Assembly (NCBI GenBank): GCA_022511425.1
Contig: JAFLRO010000024.1
Span: 1-35,717 of the forward strand
Direction: 5' to 3'
Origin: Acetatifactor sp.
GTDB lineage: Bacteria > Bacillota > Clostridia > Lachnospirales > Lachnospiraceae
Length of the DNA: 35,717 nucleotides
In this document: in pieces, positions 7,546 to 16,212 of the stretch
Layout of the letters: each line of letters starts with the position of its first letter
Position numbering within the stretch: the first letter of the stretch is position 1
Made by a program: the position numbers and the translations under genes
The notes under the pieces: generated by a model
Databases searched by the model: none
Told to the model about the DNA's origin: nothing
The model's input: the letters and a program-made list of their open reading frames with translations, nothing else

Positions 7546-9762
7546 TTAAAGGCTGTTGTAAAATGAAACAAGTCTATGCCATGCATCGTTTCTACGAGCA
7601 AGATAGGTAGAGCCGCCCCAATCATTCAAGACCTTATTAGCGGTAGCAGCGGCGTCAGCACCTGCCTCACCGGTGAAACCATTACAGATGACATCAACGA
7701 ACAGGTTGACACCCGAATTACTGTCACTTGCGTTAGAGCTGCTAAAATTACCTGCAGAAGCGCTAAGTTCAGTCAATTCATTAATAGCGTTGGTCTCAGC
7801 AACCTCCTGAGGCAGAACTGTGGGAACGGAGGTGTACCAAGGATTGCTTGCAAGTTCGAGTTCAGGGTGCTTAATCGTTCCCAGAGCAATAGCGGTAGAA
7901 ATATAACCTGCACCTTGCTTACCAACTACATGAGTACACTGATACTCGAATGCCTGGCTCTTAACGAAGCTCAGGGTAGAACCAATGTATTGACGAGCAT
8001 AGTTGGTGTAGTTACCGTTAGCGAGACTCCAAAGTTCATCATAAGTTGCATCGGCAATAACAGGCCACTGCTCACCGTTGAAAGTAAAGTACTCAATATT
8101 GCCGGAGGCATCATGCTTAATGAACTCGTCAGGACCATAGGACATCAGAACCTGACCCTCGGGACTGTAAGCAAAGTCGATCAGTTTAAGGCACGCATTG
8201 AGTTTGTCGTCATTGCCTTTAACGCCATCAGCAGAGATACCCCATCCATCGGTTTTAACGGAACGCCATGACTCGGTAAATCTCATGAACTGTTCGCCGG
8301 TACCGTCATTCCAACGAGCGACAGGAACCATGACAGCCATATACTTCTCACCTTCATCGCCATCTTTGTTCAAAGCAGTTGCGTTGTAAGCGGTCTGAGT
8401 CTGGTTGTAATCATAATGCATAAAGCCATTGTCATCCTCAAGGTAATTCTGAGTCTTTACATCCTCCTGATTGACAAATGCCTTTGAAATGAGACCCTCC
8501 AGAACCATATCATGCATCCTGGAAACTGCTACATAAGCTGCTTCCTCACTGCGAGCATCATGGAGCTCACCGTCGTTTCCTACATAGAGGTAATCCATTC
8601 TGGATTCCAAACCGCGAACGCCAAACAGTGAACCTGCAAAACGGAACATATCGACACGTCTCTGGTTGTTCTTATCCTCACGGGAGAAGAGACCCTGTAC
8701 GCTATCGGTGCCATTGAGAGTCTGAGGGTTAGCAACTACGCAGCGAAGCAAAGCAACCAGCTCATCAGCATCCCAAGCTGCATTCTGACCAACGAACAGG
8801 TTAGCACGCTCTGTTCCATAGTATCCGTTGTAGGTCTTATCGATATACTCGCGAAGCATATTGACAGCAGTAACACCGTCCATGGAACCTGCCTCATTCA
8901 TCTTGGCAACGATATTTCCATAAGCGTCGTAGTCCTTGGTAACCTTCTCTATGGCATTGCCCGCAGTATTGACAACATCCACCACAACCTTTCCGGAAGT
9001 AGGCATATAAGGCTGATATACGGGAGAAGCAGTGTTCTTACTGCCAGCTTCAGCGGTGAACTCTTCTTCGCCGTTCAACAGCTTTTCAACCCAGTCAGTT
9101 CTCATAAGCGGCATACGCTCAATATCGTCAACACCGTCAAAGTACGGTGAGAAGTAGATAGCACCTGCGTTAGGTCCTGCAGCTGCACCTGTGATGGACA
9201 GACGAACGATGGGGTTGGCTTCCAGGTATGCCTTGAAGTTAGGCATCTGGTCAAGGTACTGTGCGATATTTACCAACTTGCCCTTCTGACCGTTCTCAGA
9301 AAGCTTGCTTGCAGTACCACTCAGCATATCGATCTGATCCAGTTGGGCATCCCAGTAGTCATACTCATTCGAAGCGGATTTACCCTGATAGAAGTCTTCG
9401 ATTGTGATGCCCAGTATTTCCTGTACAGCCTGCCAAGTGGGCTTAAAATCACCGGAATTATAGGTCTTGCCGTCAGCCAGGGTAATACCCTCACCTGCCA
9501 GGTCGGCAGTGAACCTCATACCGGTCTTATCGTTGTTGTAACCGCAAGCCATACGAAGCACTGTGCCGGCTGCATAAGGCAACAAATCAACGGGTTCGTC
9601 AACATTATCATTGCCGTCATTCCCCGCACTGGGAGTGCTTTCACTTGGCGTGCTGGCACTTGGGGTGCTACTGTCATTGCTGTCATCTCCGCAGCCTGCA
9701 AGGATTGTGGAAGCTGCAAGAGTAAGTGCCAGCAAAGAAGCAACAAGTTTTCTCTTTTTCAT
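7546..9762 (-). CDS. Large lipoprotein sugar-binding protein of ABC importer (LplA-like)
   Basis: 738 aa. The signal peptide ends in lipobox LAGC with lipidated Cys at about residue 24. A Ser/Thr/Pro-rich tether follows (SNDSSTPSASTPSESTPSAG), then the folded domain starting near GTVLRMACGYNN. The body reads as an extracellular solute-binding protein of family 1 type, with aromatic-rich patches and an SPEGQVLMSYGPDE segment typical of the LplA/YtcQ branch. Usual length is about 500-560 aa, so it is clearly long, perhaps for a large glycan. Strong ribosome site AAAGGAGG before the ATG at 9762. It sits directly after the two permease genes. The substrate is not known. Confidence 0.88.
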   Translation of the reverse strand: MKKRKLVASLLALTLAASTILAGCGDDSNDSSTPSASTPSESTPSAGNDGNDNVDEPVDLLPYAAGTVLRMACGYNNDKTGMRFTADLAGEGITLADGKTYNSGDFKPTWQAVQEILGITIEDFYQGKSASNEYDYWDAQLDQIDMLSGTASKLSENGQKGKLVNIAQYLDQMPNFKAYLEANPIVRLSITGAAAGPNAGAIYFSPYFDGVDDIERMPLMRTDWVEKLLNGEEEFTAEAGSKNTASPVYQPYMPTSGKVVVDVVNTAGNAIEKVTKDYDAYGNIVAKMNEAGSMDGVTAVNMLREYIDKTYNGYYGTERANLFVGQNAAWDADELVALLRCVVANPQTLNGTDSVQGLFSREDKNNQRRVDMFRFAGSLFGVRGLESRMDYLYVGNDGELHDARSEEAAYVAVSRMHDMVLEGLISKAFVNQEDVKTQNYLEDDNGFMHYDYNQTQTAYNATALNKDGDEGEKYMAVMVPVARWNDGTGEQFMRFTESWRSVKTDGWGISADGVKGNDDKLNACLKLIDFAYSPEGQVLMSYGPDEFIKHDASGNIEYFTFNGEQWPVIADATYDELWSLANGNYTNYARQYIGSTLSFVKSQAFEYQCTHVVGKQGAGYISTAIALGTIKHPELELASNPWYTSVPTVLPQEVAETNAINELTELSASAGNFSSSNASDSNSGVNLFVDVICNGFTGEAGADAAATANKVLNDWGGSTYLARRNDAWHRLVSFYNSL

Positions 9763-9845
9763 TTTTTTCCTCCTTTAGATTGTTTGTAAAGCTAATCCAG
9801 CTCTACGATTTATATCAACCGCAAACATGCGCTTGATAACATAAA

Positions 9846-10742
9846 CTATTCCTTGACGCCGCCTACATTTACACCCTTTGCAAAATACTTCTGGATAAAG
9901 GGATAAATAATAAGGATCGGGATGACCGAGCACACGATCAGCGCATAGATTAGCGAATCAGGATGATAACTGTGGCTTAGCTGCCAGTTCGTGGTCTGCT
10001 CGGGGTCGGAATACTCCTCCAGTCTGAGACGTACATAAACCTGAAGCGGCTGTTCGCTTGCTCTTGAGATCATCTGTCTGGCCCAGAAGTAACCGTTCCA
10101 GCGCGAGATTGCGAAAAAGAGCGAAACCGTGGCGAGAATGGACTTGCTCATGGGCAGGAAAACACGTCCCAGAACCTGCATCTCCGTGGCGCCGTCAACA
10201 ATTGCCGCCTCCTCAATCTCTGAGGGTACGCCCTCGAAGGAGTTACGAAGCAGGATAATATTCATGGCATGCATGCCCATGGCGATAACCACCAGCCACT
10301 TGTCATCCTGAATTCCCACACCCTGGAACACACGCTTGGTGGCGAGATAGTTCAAATACTGCGGAACTAAGCCTGCGCTGAACCACATGGTAAACACAAG
10401 AAAGAAGTTAAATCCCTTACGGAATAGCAGCCGCTTTTTCGAGAGCGCATATGCGCCCAAAACCGAGATGAACATCTCCCAAATCGTACCGTAGAAGGTC
10501 AAAAACAACGTATTGGTGTAAGCATTCCAAAAGGAGTTATTGTTAAACACATCCTTGAACGCATCGAACTGAACGCTCTTGGGGAACAGCACGATTGCCG
10601 AGTCTCTGACCTCATAATATCCGCTTATTGCCGAAGAGATTGTATAGACGAACGGATACAGACAGCCAATTGCGAAAATCGTAAGCAGCAGGTAGCTCAA
10701 TACCTTAAAAACAAGTTCTGAAATTTCAAGTTTTCTTTGCAT
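9846..10742 (-). CDS. Carbohydrate ABC transporter permease (LplC/YtcP-like)
   Basis: 298 aa with six likely membrane helices. The EAA loop lies around EGVPSEIEEAAIVDGATEMQ and is followed by VFLPMSKSILATVSLF, which contacts the ATPase. The C-terminus ends near YPFIQKYFAKGVNVGGVKE, a typical ending for the MalG/LplC type. ATG at 10742 with AGAGG upstream, 12 bp after the other permease. The two permeases form the membrane channel fed by the lipoprotein at 7546-9762. Confidence 0.93.
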   Translation of the reverse strand: MQRKLEISELVFKVLSYLLLTIFAIGCLYPFVYTISSAISGYYEVRDSAIVLFPKSVQFDAFKDVFNNNSFWNAYTNTLFLTFYGTIWEMFISVLGAYALSKKRLLFRKGFNFFLVFTMWFSAGLVPQYLNYLATKRVFQGVGIQDDKWLVVIAMGMHAMNIILLRNSFEGVPSEIEEAAIVDGATEMQVLGRVFLPMSKSILATVSLFFAISRWNGYFWARQMISRASEQPLQVYVRLRLEEYSDPEQTTNWQLSHSYHPDSLIYALIVCSVIPILIIYPFIQKYFAKGVNVGGVKE

Positions 10743-10754
10743 ATGCAGACCTCT

Positions 10755-11819
10755 TTAATAAAGTGATACATCGGATGCTTTGCGGGCAATGGTGTTGGCA
10801 CCGATCACGAGCAACATTCCTATCACATTGTTCATCATTTCCGCAGCAGAAGCCATACCCTTTAGGGAGCCGGCAATACCGTTCCTCTGGGCAAATGTTG
10901 AAACAACATCGGCAGTAACATAGGTGTTTGGATTATAAAGAAGCAGCACCTTCTCGTATCCCACGTTAAGCAGCGAACCAATCCTGGTGATCAGCATGAT
11001 AACGATGGTCGAGAGAATGGCCGGCAATACTACATATCTCATCTGAGCAAGCTTTCCCGCGCCGTCGATCTGGGCAGCCTCGTAGCTGGTAGGCGAGATT
11101 GCTATGATTGCCGCGAAGAACACGATACTGTCATAGCCCGCGCCCTCCCAGATACCGCTTATCTGATAAATCGCCCTGAAGAAGGACGGGTTGTTCAGCA
11201 GGCCGGCGTTTGCCGTTTCAGCAGTAATCAATCCCATATGCTGCAACACCTGAGAAACAATACCCGGCTGCACATCGGAGATACTGATTCCCTGCTTTAC
11301 AAGCATCGTCACCAGGGATGTCATTACCACCGTAGACATAAACTTCGGCAAATAGGTAAGGACCTGATAAATACTCCTTGCAATGTTCGAGCGGATCTCG
11401 TTGAAGAAGAGCGCAATGATAATCGGCATCGGGAATCCGAACACAAGTCCGTAGAAGCTTAACAGGAATGTGTTTCGGAAGGCGCGCCAGAACTGCGCGG
11501 AGAGCTCAGCATTGCTGGTACCAAAAAGCAGCATCCTGAAGTATGAAAATCCCGAGTAATACTGATCAGATACGGCCTTTGCGTCCTCTGTCAGCTTGAA
11601 GCACCCGAGCAGCTCATACATCGGGAAATAACGCCATAACAGGAAAACGAGAATCATCGGCACCAACATAAGGTAAAGCCGCCAGTCCTTAGCAATCGTA
11701 CGGGCAGCATTCCGCCATTGATGCTTTTCGACGTCATCTCGAACCGCCTGTTCGGGATTTTCGATGTAGGTACCGCTTTCTTCATCGAAAACCAGGAAGT
11801 CAGTAACGTTGAGTGCCAT
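10755..11819 (-). CDS. Carbohydrate ABC transporter permease (LplB/MalF-like)
   Basis: 354 aa. A hydrophilic N-terminal extension of about 45 residues precedes the first helix (LYLMLVPMILVFLLW), with about six helices in total. The EAA loop is visible at SPTSYEAAQIDGAGKLAQMR followed by YVVLPAILSTIVIML. This pattern marks the LplB-type partner of the downstream LplC-like permease. AGGAGG precedes the ATG at 11819. It is the second gene of the operon. Confidence 0.93.
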   Translation of the reverse strand: MALNVTDFLVFDEESGTYIENPEQAVRDDVEKHQWRNAARTIAKDWRLYLMLVPMILVFLLWRYFPMYELLGCFKLTEDAKAVSDQYYSGFSYFRMLLFGTSNAELSAQFWRAFRNTFLLSFYGLVFGFPMPIIIALFFNEIRSNIARSIYQVLTYLPKFMSTVVMTSLVTMLVKQGISISDVQPGIVSQVLQHMGLITAETANAGLLNNPSFFRAIYQISGIWEGAGYDSIVFFAAIIAISPTSYEAAQIDGAGKLAQMRYVVLPAILSTIVIMLITRIGSLLNVGYEKVLLLYNPNTYVTADVVSTFAQRNGIAGSLKGMASAAEMMNNVIGMLLVIGANTIARKASDVSLY

Positions 11820-11865
11820 CTTTCAAACCTCCTACAAATGATGTTTATCAATCATTAAATGTTTA

Positions 11866-12459
11866 TCAATCATTATCACCGTAATCGGACAACCGCTGTC
11901 TGTTTCGCTCGGATTGGGTGCGAATAAGGTAAGCTCTCTGATCCTCGAACAAGCCGTCGATCCTGCGCGCAATCAGCACTGCCAGCACTGCGAATAAAAG
12001 CGACAGCGAATCGGTCGTAAAAAGTACGATGATATCACCGACCGATCCTCCCAGAAGCAACCCTACCAGCCATCTGCCTACCTGCACAGCGCAAAAAGCC
12101 ACGATGGTAAACAGTACTGTCCAAAAGGGCTTGGATCTGATTTTTTCTTTTCCCAACACTTTAAACAAAACCAACGCCGCCAGCGCAAAGCAGTTTCCCA
12201 CGCAGTACACCGCGAACTGACCTGCACTAGCGCCCGATGCAATACACAGAGCCAAACCGCCTCCCACCGCATGAATGGCAGCGAACCCGCCCCAACGCAT
12301 CATAACGATACAAACTATCGCGACCGTCGGCGACAACACATACGACTCATACGGAAACCAAACCCTGGCGGCATATACAATAAGCGCATCGGCAACCATC
12401 AGCAGAACCAACATGATGCCAAGGTCGATAGCTCTGTATTGTTTAAAAGACAAATTCAT
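11866..12459 (-). CDS. ECF S-component-like membrane protein, first gene of importer operon
   Basis: 197 aa from the ATG at 12459, with AGGGGA 8 nt upstream; an in-frame TTG at 12495 lies upstream of the predicted start of transcription and is unlikely. About six hydrophobic helices (for example LGIMLVLLMVADALIVYAA and VAIVCIVMMRWGGFAAIHAV) give the size and look of an ECF-type substrate-binding S component, but no specific S family is recognised. The tail after the last helix is charged (YLIRTQSERNRQRLSDYG). Its place at the head of a CUT1 sugar operon without EcfA or EcfT genes suggests a private accessory role. The assignment is uncertain. Confidence 0.7.
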   Translation of the reverse strand: MNLSFKQYRAIDLGIMLVLLMVADALIVYAARVWFPYESYVLSPTVAIVCIVMMRWGGFAAIHAVGGGLALCIASGASAGQFAVYCVGNCFALAALVLFKVLGKEKIRSKPFWTVLFTIVAFCAVQVGRWLVGLLLGGSVGDIIVLFTTDSLSLLFAVLAVLIARRIDGLFEDQRAYLIRTQSERNRQRLSDYGDND

Positions 12460-12483
12460 TCGAATCGTTCCCCTAACAGAATC

Positions 12484-12512
12484 ATTGTAACCCAAACCGA
12501 CTCAAAATACAA
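12484..12512 (-). promoter_or_regulatory. Sigma-A promoter of importer operon
   Basis: On the minus strand -35 TTGTAT (12507-12512) and -10 TACAAT (12484-12489) are separated by 17 bp. Transcription would start near 12477, leaving a short leader to the ATG at 12459. Confidence 0.65.
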
Positions 12513-12531
12513 GACCATTACGAAAATTCTA

Positions 12532-12546
12532 TGTACATTCTGTACA
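12532..12546. promoter_or_regulatory. TGTACA-N3-TGTACA repeat, candidate operator
   Basis: Two copies of the self-complementary hexamer TGTACA are separated by three bases, giving a symmetric 15-bp site. Its centre (12539) is about 62 bp upstream of the predicted transcription start, the usual place for an activator contacting RNA polymerase. The cognate regulator is not identified. Confidence 0.45.
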
Positions 12547-12712
12547 TTCAAAATTTCAGGCAAAATACCTTCACGAAAATATCACACAAACTTACCCGAC
12601 TTGAAACAGCATTTTTGTCAGTTTTTACCAATTAATATATAAAAAACTTACTATTCTAAGTATATCCTATCATCGATATTTTTTCAATGGTTATTTTGAA
12701 TTTTTTTAACAA

Positions 12713-14722
12713 TCAACGATAGACGGTAAATTTCCCATTGCTGAAATTCGGTCTGTAATCCTGCTCCTCCATAAATTCCAACAATAGCGGCCATTTTCTG
12801 TCCTGGATGATCTCGTTGATACGGGCTTCACCTAATCCCAATAAATCCCGCAGAGCGCTGTCGCCGCCGGAAAGATATGTAACATACTCCCTCTCAATAA
12901 TGATCACAGGCCGATACTCCGAGTTTTGCTCCATGGCCTCTGCCGTCGCAGCCAAATCCAGCGCCATCTGCTCTGCACTGTAAGAGTCCAAATCACTCCA
13001 GGGATTGAAGGCCGAAGGCATCTGAAGGTAAAAAGACAGGGACGGTATCTGTCCGTAAAGAATGACTTCCCGGCCTTCAAGCTCCTCTTCCTTCACATAC
13101 CGGCCAAGCTCAGTCATCCACCGGGATTTGTCCTCATTCATCCGAATGCCTTGAAGCACCGGAATGTTTTCCACATAGCTGTACGCATTCTGTACGCCAG
13201 TGGATTCTGCGAATACAAATACCGCTCCAAACAGAGAAAACTGAAAGAAGCACATGACCAGAAATGCCGTCAGCACACACTTGAAGGGAAAAGCAGAAAG
13301 GCGAACTTTACAAATACGCTTCTCTCCCACATTCCGCATAAACTTCCAGCACTGCCATAATGTATAGGGACCTGCCAGAAACAGATTGTTCAGGCTTGGA
13401 TATATGCCGTTGTTACTGCCGATGGATGTCAGAAGCACTACCAACAGCACCATTCCACTGATTAGCTTTTCCTCCCGGGAACAATTCGGATGGAAGATTC
13501 GCACAAGTGCAATAAACATGGTCAACATTAAAAACAAAATACCCGGGCGCAGCATGGAGTCATAGCTGTAAAATGCGAAAGAGGCAAAACCGGGAATCTC
13601 CCTGACTACTTCCCCCTGGGAAAACAGCTGAGCCAGATTGCTGCGGTAAAGCCAACACAGCATTGCCATGCCCAAAAGAACGCCCAGCACTCTGGAGCCA
13701 ATTCGAATTATCTTAGCTCCGGACCACCACTCTTCAATCCAGCCCGTCACTGCAAAAAAAAGCAGTCCCGCTATTGCAAACACTGATATGCGTATTGCCC
13801 AATAGAGATGATCTATATATATTCTTACCATCCCAAGAAGCATAGCTGCAGGTTTATAATCCGTAGCGGATTCCGTCATGGCAAAAAGCCTTTGAATCCC
13901 TTCCACATAAGAACCAAAGCCATAACGCAAATGAATACTTAAAAACAGTACTGCCAGTACTGTCAAATATCCAAGCAGACACCAAAGGGTGTGTCGTCCG
14001 ATCCTTACCCAGAATCCCTCCACTTTGTCTTGTATCCCGGCCTTTTTTACCTCCCGCCACAGAATCACATCATAGGCCCACACTGCCAAAATCAATGCTG
14101 CTTCCGGCAGATTGGAAAACCGCACCAGCACATTAGCGCCCAGACACACACCCGCCCCGAAAAGGCACCACTTTTTCTCCTTTGTGAGTCCGTGATACAT
14201 CAGAATCAGGCAGACCAGAACTAGTACATAAGTCAGATAATTGTATAAAAGCGCAGTAGGGCACCAGCAAAGGCTCAATGCCAGGAATTCCCCCAGGAAT
14301 GCCACCCACACTGGCATTTTCAATACCCGGGTGCAGAAAAAGAAGCCTGTCAAGGCCAGCAGGCTCACGAACAGACCGGTATATACATTCATCCCCGACA
14401 GAGTGCCGCCACCCCCCAGCCGTGACAGGAAATTACCGACAACATTCGAAAGATAAGTGGAAAACAGCCACATGGGATCCATATGCTCCGTGCCCATGTA
14501 CTGAAAATTGGCATAATTATAGCCCGTATCCCAGAGATCCAGCCCCCAGTTGATGTGGCGCAGGGGATAGAATGCCAGCACGATCACATATATATTTTCC
14601 AGAATATTGCGTAGATACCCAATGACTTTCGCCGGTTCCGGGTTCTGTTTCCCTCTTTTTGTTCTCAAATCTTCTCTGTCAGTCATATACACTCCCATTC
14701 TTACGGGCTGTTTCCCTGCCAT
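12713..14722 (-). CDS. Polytopic membrane protein, GT-C glycosyltransferase-like
   Basis: 669 aa with about eleven hydrophobic helices. After the first helix comes an acidic, aromatic loop containing WGLDLWDTGYNYANFQYMG. This position and composition match the first outer loop of GT-C enzymes, where an Asp acts in catalysis. A soluble C-terminal part of about 150 residues follows the last helix. The ATG at 14722 abuts the TGA of the upstream acyltransferase gene; a second ATG at 14686 has GGGAG 5 nt upstream and is an equally good start. Probable role: transfer of a sugar from a lipid carrier during surface glycan synthesis. The function is inference from topology and partner. Confidence 0.7.
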   Translation of the reverse strand: MAGKQPVRMGVYMTDREDLRTKRGKQNPEPAKVIGYLRNILENIYVIVLAFYPLRHINWGLDLWDTGYNYANFQYMGTEHMDPMWLFSTYLSNVVGNFLSRLGGGGTLSGMNVYTGLFVSLLALTGFFFCTRVLKMPVWVAFLGEFLALSLCWCPTALLYNYLTYVLVLVCLILMYHGLTKEKKWCLFGAGVCLGANVLVRFSNLPEAALILAVWAYDVILWREVKKAGIQDKVEGFWVRIGRHTLWCLLGYLTVLAVLFLSIHLRYGFGSYVEGIQRLFAMTESATDYKPAAMLLGMVRIYIDHLYWAIRISVFAIAGLLFFAVTGWIEEWWSGAKIIRIGSRVLGVLLGMAMLCWLYRSNLAQLFSQGEVVREIPGFASFAFYSYDSMLRPGILFLMLTMFIALVRIFHPNCSREEKLISGMVLLVVLLTSIGSNNGIYPSLNNLFLAGPYTLWQCWKFMRNVGEKRICKVRLSAFPFKCVLTAFLVMCFFQFSLFGAVFVFAESTGVQNAYSYVENIPVLQGIRMNEDKSRWMTELGRYVKEEELEGREVILYGQIPSLSFYLQMPSAFNPWSDLDSYSAEQMALDLAATAEAMEQNSEYRPVIIIEREYVTYLSGGDSALRDLLGLGEARINEIIQDRKWPLLLEFMEEQDYRPNFSNGKFTVYR

Positions 14723-15955
14723 TCAGTTCCCCGTCTGTGCCGACCGTTCTCGGAAACATTCGTCCAATCCCAGCACCCACTGCCGCAGCCGTCTGTACGG
14801 CGGGAGAACACTTAATATCCTATCCAGTCCACGGACCAAAAAAGCCCGCAGCATATCCACCAGAATACCTACTACAAACACACATACCACCGCCAGTGTC
14901 ACATGCAACAGTAAACCGGAAACGGAATATCCTACCCCCCAACGTATAAGGGCGCTCATATAGGGATAAATAGGCAGCCTTTCCAGCAACTTGTCCGCTC
15001 CCAGCCAGTTCTGCCAGGTATAGCGCAGTCCCAGATTCTCATGAAGCAGATATACTCCGAGAGTATAGGGTGCAATCTTACAGACAAATAATGCAAGCTT
15101 TCCCGATATCTTCAGCCTGAGGAAAGCACCAAACAACCCCATCGCGGCCAGGAAAGGCAGGATGTGGTTATATTCCATGCACATCTGAATCATCCGTTCC
15201 AGGCGCCCTGTGCGCAAGTACACTTCCCTGAGTATCATGGTTCCGCAAAAAATCAACAAACAGCCGCCCGCATACAGGGCAATACCCCGCCCTCTCTTTT
15301 CCAAAAAGGGGATACCGAACCGCCGTACATAGGCTGCTGCTACAAACACACACACATACCACAGGCAATCGTAACCCAGCTTATCTGTCTCCAGCCGCAC
15401 GGGCAGTATGCTCTTCTGCAGACTGAACACAATAAGCAGCAGCAACGCCGCAATCTGCAGCTGCCGCTTCGTCATCCTCTGTACCGCCATGCCTAAAAAT
15501 GGCAGCAATATATATAGGAAGATATATGCCGTCATGAACCAGTAGTGGTTCATGGCTACAGGGAAAATCAAAGTCAAAAGAAAATGGGTATCAAAGGCCG
15601 TCTCCTCCATGACGCCTGTGAGAGCGCCAAGGAGCCCAACTGCCACAGAATACATCCACACTTGAAGCCATAACTGTAATAGACGGCTGGGCTTAAAAGA
15701 GGAAGTGCACAGAAAATACCCGCTGATGAACATGTACACATTTACCGCCACAATACAAAAGCTCTCCAGCAGCCAGGCAATACTCTCCGCCGGGTACAGC
15801 CATTTTTCACTCAGGCTGGTCAAAAGATTCCCCTTACCCAGATAATGGAGCACGATCACCATCATCATCGCCACACACCGCAGAAGTTCCAGATTTGCCT
15901 GGCGGGCAGGGGATTGAAGGGTATTCTGTTGATTTACCGCTCTATTTTCACTCAT
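14723..15955 (-). CDS. Acyltransferase 3 family membrane protein
   Basis: 410 aa with about ten helices. The N-terminal signature NLELLRCVAMMMVIVLHY has the conserved Arg and His of the acyltransferase-3 (OafA-like) fold, followed by VNVYMFISGYFL. Such proteins O-acylate cell-surface sugars or peptidoglycan, or act as succinyl or acetyl transferases. ATG at 15955 with GAGG 7 nt upstream and a strong promoter at 15989-16017. Its stop touches the start of the GT-C-like gene, so the two are one transcription unit and likely act on the same glycan. Confidence 0.88.
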   Translation of the reverse strand: MSENRAVNQQNTLQSPARQANLELLRCVAMMMVIVLHYLGKGNLLTSLSEKWLYPAESIAWLLESFCIVAVNVYMFISGYFLCTSSFKPSRLLQLWLQVWMYSVAVGLLGALTGVMEETAFDTHFLLTLIFPVAMNHYWFMTAYIFLYILLPFLGMAVQRMTKRQLQIAALLLLIVFSLQKSILPVRLETDKLGYDCLWYVCVFVAAAYVRRFGIPFLEKRGRGIALYAGGCLLIFCGTMILREVYLRTGRLERMIQMCMEYNHILPFLAAMGLFGAFLRLKISGKLALFVCKIAPYTLGVYLLHENLGLRYTWQNWLGADKLLERLPIYPYMSALIRWGVGYSVSGLLLHVTLAVVCVFVVGILVDMLRAFLVRGLDRILSVLPPYRRLRQWVLGLDECFRERSAQTGN

Positions 15956-15988
15956 GCTGAAGCCTCAGTTTCTTTTTATAATGCCACT

Positions 15989-16017
15989 ATTATAACAAAG
16001 GAAGTAAAATTTCTCAA
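15989..16017 (-). promoter_or_regulatory. Sigma-A promoter of acyltransferase/GT-C pair
   Basis: Minus-strand -35 TTGAGA (16012-16017) and perfect -10 TATAAT (15989-15994) with a 17-bp spacer, 33 bp upstream of the ATG at 15955. Confidence 0.8.
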
Positions 16018-16109
16018 CTAGCTACTACATATGCAAATGACAAGATGTAGATAATACTTACTTCTCATTTCTTTCGTGTTTTTTAGTGTAATATTTTAAA
16101 ATATATTGA

Positions 16110-16138
16110 TTGATTTATACACGAATATATGCTATATT
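16110..16138 (+). promoter_or_regulatory. Sigma-A promoter of DUF4143 ATPase gene
   Basis: -35 TTGATT (16110-16115) and -10 TATATT (16133-16138) with a 17-bp spacer. It leads to a leader of about 65 nt and a strong GGAGGAG ribosome site. It is divergent from the promoter at 15989-16017. Confidence 0.65.
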
Positions 16139-16212
16139 ATGTACAATCAGCAGGGATTATCCTCTGCTCACCACAGGATTCATATTTTTATCTAAACCGA
16201 GGAGGAGCCATC

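Noticed and set aside
7576..8271. Long plus-strand open frame opposite the binding-protein gene
   Set aside because: No ribosome site, and the minus-strand gene has a clear signal peptide, lipobox and operon context.
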